Assembly: GCA_030623545.1 (NCBI GenBank)
Contig: JAUXLW010000101.1
Span: 1 to 5,573 of the forward strand
Length of the DNA: 5,573 nt
Origin: Acidimicrobiia bacterium
GTDB taxonomy: Bacteria; Actinomycetota; Acidimicrobiia; Spongiisociales; SHLN01
Reading direction: 5' to 3'
This document shows positions 1-4,086 of the stretch, in pieces. The position numbers were made by a program, and so were the translations under genes. The notes under the pieces are model-generated. The model made no database searches and had not been told where the DNA came from. It saw nothing but the letters and a program-made list of their open reading frames with translations. Within the stretch, counting starts at the first letter, position 1. Each line of letters begins with the position of its first letter.

Positions 1-71
1 ACACTACAGGTGAACCCAAGCCTCCGCCCTTCCGTACTCGGGTGCGCACCAGCGTACCATCACCCCTCCCA

Positions 72-157
72 CTCCGCTGCGAGGACTCCGCTGCGCGGGA
101 GGGGGATTGGCTCCTGCTGTTGGTGGACGCTCCGAGGGCTCCGCTCCGTGGGAGGGG
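72..157. repeat. Imperfect tandem repeat with alternative hairpin arms
   Basis: Two related units are visible, 72-104 and 130-157. Both follow the plan CTCCG, GAGG, CTCCGCT, then GGGAGGGG; the second lacks a few bases. Inside the first unit, actccgctgcg occurs twice exactly (71-81 and 85-95). The upstream arm cccctcccac (63-72) is the perfect reverse complement of gtgggagggg (148-157). Its first eight bases also pair with 97-104, so two mutually exclusive stems are possible. No U-tract follows, so it is not a standard intrinsic terminator. It may be a dispersed intergenic repeat, but a genome comparison would be needed to show that. Confidence 0.55.
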
Positions 158-172
158 ACCGACCCTCGGCCA

Positions 173-206
173 GATCACTACTAACTTACGACCCAGCCCC
201 TTAGGG
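173..206. repeat. 34-bp direct repeat, copy A
   Basis: This segment matches 335-368 at 29 of 34 positions, including an unbroken 14-base run tactaacttacgac (179-192 and 341-354). It ends in a short cccctta/gggg palindrome. The two copies start 162 bp apart. The A/T-rich core stands out in otherwise GC-rich DNA and could be a promoter -10 region or a recombination or protein-binding site; the sequence alone does not decide. Confidence 0.6.
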
Positions 207-275
207 GGCCGCCTCGCAAGTCGTGCACAGAATCTTGCCGGCCCTCGACGCCCCTGGCTGCGTCCTCCGCCTCGA

Positions 276-291
276 CGCAGTTACCACTGCG
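276..291. repeat. Short perfect hairpin between the two 34-bp repeats
   Basis: The arms cgcagt (276-281) and actgcg (286-291) are perfectly complementary, with a four-base loop tacc. It sits roughly midway between the two 34-bp repeats. The stem is short and not followed by T residues, so no function is assigned. Confidence 0.4.
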
Positions 292-334
292 CCTTCGTTG
301 TGCGTCCTTGCCAGGAACGCCGTTGCCTCGGCGA

Positions 335-368
335 GATCGGTACTAACTTACGACGCAGCCCCCTAGGA
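335..368. repeat. 34-bp direct repeat, copy B
   Basis: This is the second copy of the repeat at 173-206, with five mismatches. It ends 36 nt before tRNA-Glu. Its core contains TAACTT (344-349), which fits TANNNT and might serve as the -10 element of the tRNA cluster, but no properly spaced -35 element is visible. Confidence 0.55.
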
Positions 369-404
369 CCTGGAGTGGTGAGCAACTATCCTTCCGGATC
401 GCCT

Positions 405-477
405 GCCCCCATCGTCCAGCGGCCTAGGACGCCGCCCTTTCAAGGCGGAAACGGGGATTCGAATTCCCCTGGGGGCA
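405..477 (+). tRNA. tRNA-Glu (anticodon UUC)
   Basis: The 73-nt sequence folds as a canonical cloverleaf. The seven-pair acceptor stem joins 405-411 to 470-476, with discriminator A477. The anticodon stem pairs 432-436 with 444-448 around the loop ctttcaa, which gives anticodon TTC at 439-441. The T stem pairs 453-457 with 465-469 around TTCGAAT. CCA is not encoded, since cgt follows A477. Only 4 nt separate it from tRNA-Asp, so the two are almost certainly processed from one transcript. Confidence 0.97.
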
Positions 478-481
478 CGTT

Positions 482-559
482 GGGGGCGTGGTGAAGTCTG
501 GAGTTCACGCCGGCCTGTCAAGCCGGAGGTCGCGGGTTCAAATCCCGTCGTCCCCGCCA
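482..559 (+). tRNA. tRNA-Asp (anticodon GUC), CCA encoded
   Basis: The acceptor stem pairs 482-488 with 549-555, with one G-U pair, followed by discriminator G556 and an encoded CCA (557-559). The anticodon stem pairs 510-514 with 522-526 and presents GTC at 517-519. The T arm pairs 532-536 with 544-548 around TTCAAAT. The D loop is long (about 12 nt, 494-505) and contains the expected GG (500-501). Its 3' half reappears in decayed form at 582-642, and its T arm has a perfect 12-bp inverted partner at 572-583. Confidence 0.97.
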
Positions 560-571
560 GCAGGGTCAATA

Positions 572-583
572 GGATTTGAACCC
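572..583 (-). repeat. Inverted T-arm-like segment
   Basis: ggatttgaaccc is the exact reverse complement of gggttcaaatcc (534-545), which forms part of the T arm of tRNA-Asp. Read on the minus strand, the area resembles a tRNA T arm with loop TTCAAAT and weak flanking pairs. It could be a tRNA fragment inserted backwards. In a joint transcript it could also pair with the real T arm across a 26-nt loop. Confidence 0.65.
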
Positions 584-642
584 ACGCGATGAGCCGGAGG
601 TGAAGAGCCGGCTAGCAGGTCAAATCCCATCATCCCCCGCCA
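582..642 (+). pseudogene. Decayed duplicate of the 3' half of tRNA-Asp
   Basis: Bases 618-642 (ggtcaaatcccatcatcc, then cccgcca) match the T arm, acceptor strand and CCA of tRNA-Asp (535-559), with two substitutions, one missing base and one extra base. Upstream, agccggaggt (592-601) repeats 521-530 exactly, and cacgc (583-587) echoes 506-510. Between the two matched blocks lies about 16 nt of unrelated sequence, and no anticodon loop remains. The CCA ends are 83 nt apart, about one tRNA plus a small spacer. That fits a decayed tandem copy; an attachment-site scar at the tRNA 3' end would also fit. Confidence 0.65.
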
Positions 643-644
643 AT

Positions 645-717
645 GGTCAGGTAGCTCAGTTGGTAGAGCATCGGTCTGAAAAACCGAGGGTCGGCAGTTC
701 GAGTCTGCCCCTGACCA
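645..717 (+). tRNA. tRNA-Phe (anticodon GAA)
   Basis: The acceptor stem GGTCAGG (645-651) pairs with CCTGACC (710-716), with discriminator A717. The anticodon stem pairs 671-675 with 683-687 around ctgaaaa, giving GAA at 678-680. The T stem pairs 693-697 with 705-709 around TTCGAGT. The next bases are CCT, so the CCA end must be added after transcription. It is the third tRNA of the Glu-Asp-Phe series and ends 46 nt before the transporter gene. Confidence 0.97.
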
Positions 718-763
718 CCTCTTTGGCTCAAGGTCCGGCGTTCGGCGGGGGCAGAATGGTGGG

Positions 764-2467
764 GTGGGAGCCGATCGCAGCACGCCTGCCGAGACGAATC
801 GCCTTCGTTGGGCATTTCCGCTCGCGGTGGTTGTGGCGCTGGCGCTTGCCTGGCTGGCTCCCGACGACTGGTCGGCGGGGCCGGCCGATCTCGAAGTCCG
901 CTACCTCGGAGAGTTGGCTGTGTCGACGCCGATTGAGCTCGGCTCCGGCGATCCGGTCGTATCCACAGCCCGGCTGGGCGGCGCCACGATCGCTGTGTCT
1001 GCACCCGATGGGTTCGAGCTGGGCGGACCGATCGATGTTGATGTCGAGGTGGAAGACCCGGGTCGGGTAACCGGGCTCGGTGACGTGGAGGTGACGATCG
1101 TTTCTCAGGGCGGCACCCGGGAGATGGTGCCGGTGTTGCAGTTCGAGGACGGACAATTCGGCGCTTCACGGCGGCCGGCCGACGGGTCCGCGGTGGTGCT
1201 CGCGATCCTCGGTGCGGCGATCGTGCTGTGGGTCACTGAAGCGATCCCACTCTTCGTAACATCGCTGACGATACCGATCGTGCTGGCGGTCGCCGAGGTA
1301 GCAACGGCGGGCGACGCGCTGGCGCCGTTCTTCGATCCGATCATCGTCTTGTTCTTCGGTGGGTTTCTGATGGCACAGGCGATGCGGCGGGCCGGGCTCG
1401 ACCGGCTCGTGGCCATCACGATTGTGGACATTGCTGGCCGGGGAGCCATCCGCCTCTACGTCGCTCTGCTGGCTCTGGCGGCGTTTCTGTCTATGTGGAT
1501 GTCCAACACGGCGGCAGTGACCGTGCTGATTCCGATCGCCATGGCCGTGACCGAGCCGCTGGAGTCACTCAGCTATCGAAAAGCAACCATCCTCGGCATC
1601 GCCTACGCGGCGACTATCGGGGGAGTGGGAAGTGCCATTGGCACGCCTGCCAACCAGCTGGCGATCAGCTTTATCGAGCGGCTCACCGGCCGTGAGATCT
1701 CGTTCGCCGAGTGGTTCGGCTTTGGTCTCCCGATGGTGGTGGTGTTTCTGCCCGTGATGGCAGCCTATCTGTGGGCGGTCAGCGGGGTTGACGTTCCGGC
1801 CGAGCGCTTTCGCGAGGCGGCAGCGGTGGCACATGAGGAGCGGCGCTCGGCCGGTCCACTAACCAGAAGGCAGATGGAGGTTCTGGCAGTCTTTGGCCTG
1901 GTGATGGCGCTGTGGCTGAGCCAAACGTGGCATGGCGTGAACACCGGCATCGTGGCGCTGGCCGGCGCCGTAGCCCTGTTCGTCCTCGGTCGGATCAAGC
2001 CGGAGGACCTCGGCCGGATCTCCTGGCCGACCCTGCTTACTTTCGGAGGCGGTTTGACGCTGGGACGGTTCATGGTGACCACCGGGACATCGGATTGGTT
2101 GGTGACACAGCTCGGCGGTGTCGGAGAGTGGCCCGAGGTGCTTGCCGTTGCGGCCGTGGCCATCCTTGCTCTGGGCCTTACGACGGTGGCCTCGAACACG
2201 GCTGCCGCGGCCACACTCATTCCGCTCGCGATCCCTCTGGCCGGGATCATTGGGGTCGATCCCGTGCTGCTGGTCATCGTGGTTGCTATCGCCTCATCTG
2301 TGGACTTCGCGCTGGTGATCGGGACGCCGCCGACAATGTTGGCCTACAGCACCGAGCTGTTCACGGTGCCGGAGATTCTCCGCAAGGGCGCTGTCCTCGA
2401 CGCAGTAGGTATCGCGCTGCTTATCGCTCTCGTCCTCCCGATCTGGCACCTGTTCGGACTCGTGTAG
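764..2467 (+). CDS. DASS/SLC13-family sodium:anion symporter with inserted extracytoplasmic domain
   Basis: The 567-residue integral membrane protein probably imports di- or tricarboxylates or another divalent anion with sodium. Both inverted-repeat halves of the fold show their signatures: SNT at 247-249 with IGTPAN at 292-296, and SNT at 477-479 with IGTPPT at 519-524. The SNT and G-T-P loops form the sodium and substrate sites in the family. WVTEAIPL (156-163) is the usual motif opening helix 2, and GGFLMAQAM (199-207) and FGGGL (427-431) are also typical. Helix 1 lies at 16-32. Unusually, about 100 polar, strand-rich residues (33-140) separate it from helix 2; most relatives have only a short loop there. 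The second IGTPP motif ends in Thr where Asn is usual. The GTG at 764 is chosen because it keeps helix 1; its ribosome-binding site is poor (a G-run 12 nt upstream). Substrate cannot be assigned. Confidence 0.9.
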   Translation: MGADRSTPAETNRLRWAFPLAVVVALALAWLAPDDWSAGPADLEVRYLGELAVSTPIELGSGDPVVSTARLGGATIAVSAPDGFELGGPIDVDVEVEDPGRVTGLGDVEVTIVSQGGTREMVPVLQFEDGQFGASRRPADGSAVVLAILGAAIVLWVTEAIPLFVTSLTIPIVLAVAEVATAGDALAPFFDPIIVLFFGGFLMAQAMRRAGLDRLVAITIVDIAGRGAIRLYVALLALAAFLSMWMSNTAAVTVLIPIAMAVTEPLESLSYRKATILGIAYAATIGGVGSAIGTPANQLAISFIERLTGREISFAEWFGFGLPMVVVFLPVMAAYLWAVSGVDVPAERFREAAAVAHEERRSAGPLTRRQMEVLAVFGLVMALWLSQTWHGVNTGIVALAGAVALFVLGRIKPEDLGRISWPTLLTFGGGLTLGRFMVTTGTSDWLVTQLGGVGEWPEVLAVAAVAILALGLTTVASNTAAAATLIPLAIPLAGIIGVDPVLLVIVVAIASSVDFALVIGTPPTMLAYSTELFTVPEILRKGAVLDAVGIALLIALVLPIWHLFGLV

Positions 2468-2483
2468 GGGCCCTTACTGCCCC
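2467..2483 (+). terminator. Weak stem-loop at the transporter stop codon
   Basis: ggggc (2467-2471, starting in the TAG stop) pairs with gcccc (2479-2483) around a 7-nt loop. The five-pair stem is all G/C, but no T-run follows. At best it is a weak or Rho-assisted stop signal. Confidence 0.25.
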
Positions 2484-2665
2484 ACATGATGGTTCGCCCT
2501 TTCCGCAGCGATAGCGAACGAAGCGTTAATTGACCCGGGACAACTCATAACCGCTGCGCTGCGGGGGATGGCTGGACCTCTTGCCTCTCGGCGGTGGAGG
2601 GGTTTGAGCGACGTGATGAGCGGAGGTCGAGCTCTGGCGAGGAATAGACAGAGGTTGACCTCATA
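2484..2665. other. Intergenic region, no clear gene or promoter
   Basis: Nothing here reads as a convincing gene on either strand. A six-pair inverted repeat gttcgc/gcgaac (2492-2497 and 2514-2519) has a 16-nt loop. TTGACC at 2530-2535 resembles a -35 box, but no suitable -10 lies 16 to 18 nt downstream. A tight dyad gaggt-tg-acctc (2651-2662) sits just before the ATG at 2666 and overlaps its possible ribosome-binding site, so it could be a small operator or a translation-control element. Confidence 0.4.
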
Positions 2666-2818
2666 ATGGCTCAGTACGCACAGGAATGGGCCGCCTACGT
2701 CGAGGAGAGCGGCTCCACCTATCGCGACGGCTGCCGAGAGAAAGGATCCGCGACAAAGTGCTCACGGCTCCTTCAATACGCAGACTGGGTGCTCTGGCCG
2801 CCCTCGTTGTGCTCCTGA
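2666..2818 (+). CDS. Candidate 50-residue small protein overlapping the dehydrogenase start
   Basis: An ATG at 2666 is preceded by AGAGGT (2650-2655), 10 nt away, and opens a frame of 50 codons ending at TGA 2816-2818. The product begins MAQYAQEWAAYVEESGSTYR, continues through DGCREKG and has Cys at 23, 32 and 49. Up to about codon 23 most codons end in G or C (18 of 23 after the ATG), as in real genes here. The competing Arg-rich frame from ATG 2686 looks less coding-like. It overlaps the start of the dehydrogenase by 61 nt in another frame, so its translation could influence that gene. I recognise no family. It might be a small regulatory protein, the remnant of a longer gene, or a chance frame. 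Confidence 0.35.
   Translation: MAQYAQEWAAYVEESGSTYRDGCREKGSATKCSRLLQYADWVLWPPSLCS
2741..2746 (+). promoter_or_regulatory. Ribosome-binding site deciding the dehydrogenase start
   Basis: AAAGGA, inside the purine run 2736-2746, lies 11 nt before GTG 2758. The upstream in-frame ATG 2686 has only an AGGA directly touching it, which is too close to work. This supports the GTG start, which also begins a clean signal peptide. Confidence 0.5.
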
Positions 2819-3975
2819 ACGCCAGTTCTGGACCCGACGCATCGTTCAAGGCGCAGGTAGTCAACCTCGTCACGACATCGAGTGCCAGCACGACGAGCAC
2901 GACTTTGCCGAATCTTCCTCCTCTGCAGGGGCTCGGGCTCGATCTCGTGGCCGGTGGGCTCGACGAGCCGGTTTCCATCACAACCTCTCCCTCTGCGGGC
3001 GTGACATTCGTCGTCGAGCGGACGGGCAAAGTGCTCTCTCTGACTTCCGAACCCCCCGAGGTGGTGCTGGACATCACCGAGAAGGTGGGCTGGGAAATTT
3101 CTGAGCAAGGCTTTCTGGGTTTCATCCTCCATCCCGACTTCCCGAACGACGCCAGGGCGTTTGCGTTTTACACGAATCTGAATGAGGACGTGGTGGTGTC
3201 ATCGTTCGCCTGGACCGGATCGGGCGGATTCGACCCCGCATCGGAGATCGAGATCCTCGAAATCGAACAGCCGCACCATTTCCACCAGGGCGGTGGCATG
3301 GTGTTCGGGCCCGAGGGATACCTGTGGATCGCGCTCGGTGACGGTGGAGGAAATGGAGACAGATACGGGAACGGCCAAAACCTACGCACCCTCAAAGGAA
3401 CCGTCGCGCGTATCAACATCGATGGGGTCGAGCCGTACGCGGTACCGTCGACCAACCCATTCGCGTTGAATGATGAAGGCGCGAGAGAGATATGGGCGTA
3501 CGGGCTGCGCAACCCGTGGCGGATCACAATCGACCGGGACCTCGTGTTCATCGCCGACGTGGCCTTCGACGGTTCCGAAGAGGTGAACGTCATCCGGTTG
3601 GGCGACTCAGGCCTGAATTTCGGCTGGCCCGTCATGGAGGGGATGGAGTGTTACGAGTCCGAGACGTGTGACTCCACCGGCATGACTCCCCCGGTGCTGA
3701 TCGTCCCCCATTCCCGGGCTTGCGCAATCATCGGTGGGCCGGTCTACCGCGGCTTCGATATCCCCGAGCTCCACGGACACTACGTCTTCGGTGATTATTG
3801 CTTCGGCTGGATGCGGTCGGCCCCGGTGAGCGATGGGGGGCTCGGTGAGGTCGTGGATTGGGAACCGATGCTCGGCACCATCGGCAACATCACCACTTTT
3901 GGCATAGACACAGACGGGGAGCTCCTCGTGGCAACCCAGGAAGGAAATGTGTACCGGGTCACCGCGCGGCGGTGA
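2758..3975 (+). CDS. Secreted glucose/sorbosone dehydrogenase-like protein (GSDH, PQQ-type beta-propeller)
   Basis: From GTG 2758 the product is 405 residues, a normal length for a soluble GSDH family member. Relatives oxidise aldoses or related sugars outside the cytoplasm using PQQ and calcium. A signal peptide occupies about 1-23 (two Arg, then a hydrophobic core, no lipobox Cys) and a Thr/Ser linker runs 38-49. Family motifs follow in order: EQGFLGFILHPDF (116-128), HFHQGGGMVFGPEGYLW (174-190), ALGDGGG (192-198), LKGTVARINIDG (212-223), EIWAYGLRNPWR (244-255), LNFGWPVMEG (286-295), GGPVYRG (326-332), YVFGDYC (342-348) and FGIDTDGELLVAT (381-393). By family analogy His176 is the likely catalytic base and Arg251 a cofactor ligand. 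C298/C304 and C322/C348 match the usual disulfide positions. The in-frame ATG 2686 would add 24 Arg-rich residues ahead of the signal peptide and is less likely. Substrate is unknown, and some relatives have no proven enzyme activity. Confidence 0.85.
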   Translation: MLTAPSIRRLGALAALVVLLNASSGPDASFKAQVVNLVTTSSASTTSTTLPNLPPLQGLGLDLVAGGLDEPVSITTSPSAGVTFVVERTGKVLSLTSEPPEVVLDITEKVGWEISEQGFLGFILHPDFPNDARAFAFYTNLNEDVVVSSFAWTGSGGFDPASEIEILEIEQPHHFHQGGGMVFGPEGYLWIALGDGGGNGDRYGNGQNLRTLKGTVARINIDGVEPYAVPSTNPFALNDEGAREIWAYGLRNPWRITIDRDLVFIADVAFDGSEEVNVIRLGDSGLNFGWPVMEGMECYESETCDSTGMTPPVLIVPHSRACAIIGGPVYRGFDIPELHGHYVFGDYCFGWMRSAPVSDGGLGEVVDWEPMLGTIGNITTFGIDTDGELLVATQEGNVYRVTARR

Positions 3976-4073
3976 CGCTCCTACGCCCTCTACCGGTTGG
4001 CCCACTCTCTCCCCCTAGCCACACCACCCCGAAAAAGGCTCTGCATCCAGGGGGTTTGCCGCCCGACGCCGGG
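3976..4073. other. Intergenic spacer between dehydrogenase and lipoprotein genes
   Basis: The spacer opens pyrimidine-rich (3976-4030), with no strong stem followed by T residues, so no clear terminator is seen. A four-pair hairpin cccg-acgc-cggg (4062-4073) abuts the putative -10 element of the next gene and might act as a small operator, but the evidence is slight. Confidence 0.35.
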
Positions 4074-4086
4074 TAGCTTTGGGTAA
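4074..4086 (+). promoter_or_regulatory. Putative -10 element of a leaderless promoter
   Basis: TAGCTT (4074-4079) fits TANNNT, and the ATG begins 6 nt after it, so transcription could start on the A of the start codon. No ribosome-binding site precedes this ATG, as expected for a leaderless message, which is common in actinobacteria. No good -35 is seen; TTGCCG (4056-4061) is only 12 nt away. Confidence 0.35.

Larger units (their letters stand above)
1..404. other. Repeat-rich leader region without a convincing gene
   Basis: This stretch lies upstream of the tRNA cluster. The open frames here are long only because the DNA is GC-rich, and one of them runs straight through tRNA-Glu. Their translations are rich in Arg, Pro and Ser, with no domain or plausible signal peptide. 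What the DNA does hold is structure: an imperfect tandem G/C-rich repeat (72-157), two 34-bp direct repeats 162 bp apart (173-206 and 335-368), a 9-bp repeat cctcgacgc (243-251 and 270-278) and a short perfect hairpin (276-291). The second 34-bp copy contains TAACTT (344-349), which fits an actinobacterial -10 pattern and would put transcription start about 50 nt before tRNA-Glu. The nearest -35-like TTGCCT (323-328) is only 15 nt away, so this is a weak promoter candidate. Confidence 0.6.

Noticed and set aside
173..368. CRISPR-like array
   Set aside because: There are only two imperfect copies, 162 bp apart, with an unrelated large spacer and no cas genes.
42..494. A 150-codon plus-strand open frame
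   Set aside because: It runs through all of tRNA-Glu and into tRNA-Asp, and its translation is low-complexity Arg/Pro/Ser sequence from G/C-rich repeats.
363..569. Minus-strand frame containing TTGFEPATSGL
   Set aside because: This is the antisense translation of the tRNA-Glu/Asp region, a well-known type of false protein call.
561..642. A fourth functional tRNA between Asp and Phe
   Set aside because: Only a T arm, an acceptor strand and CCA are recognisable. There is no matching 5' acceptor strand and no anticodon loop, so a functional tRNA cannot fold.
538..1169. Minus-strand frames containing ADSNCRPSVFQTDALPTELP or QTRTADPRFFRPMLYQLSYL
   Set aside because: Both peptides are antisense translations of tRNA-Phe; the remainder is the shadow of the transporter gene.
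2686..2757. Upstream ATG start for the dehydrogenase
   Set aside because: It would add 24 Arg-rich residues in front of a complete signal peptide. The GTG at 2758 has a better-placed ribosome-binding site.
764..3975. Transporter and sugar dehydrogenase as one functional operon
   Set aside because: About 200 nt without coupling separates them, the transporter's substrate is unknown, and nothing in the sequence links their functions.
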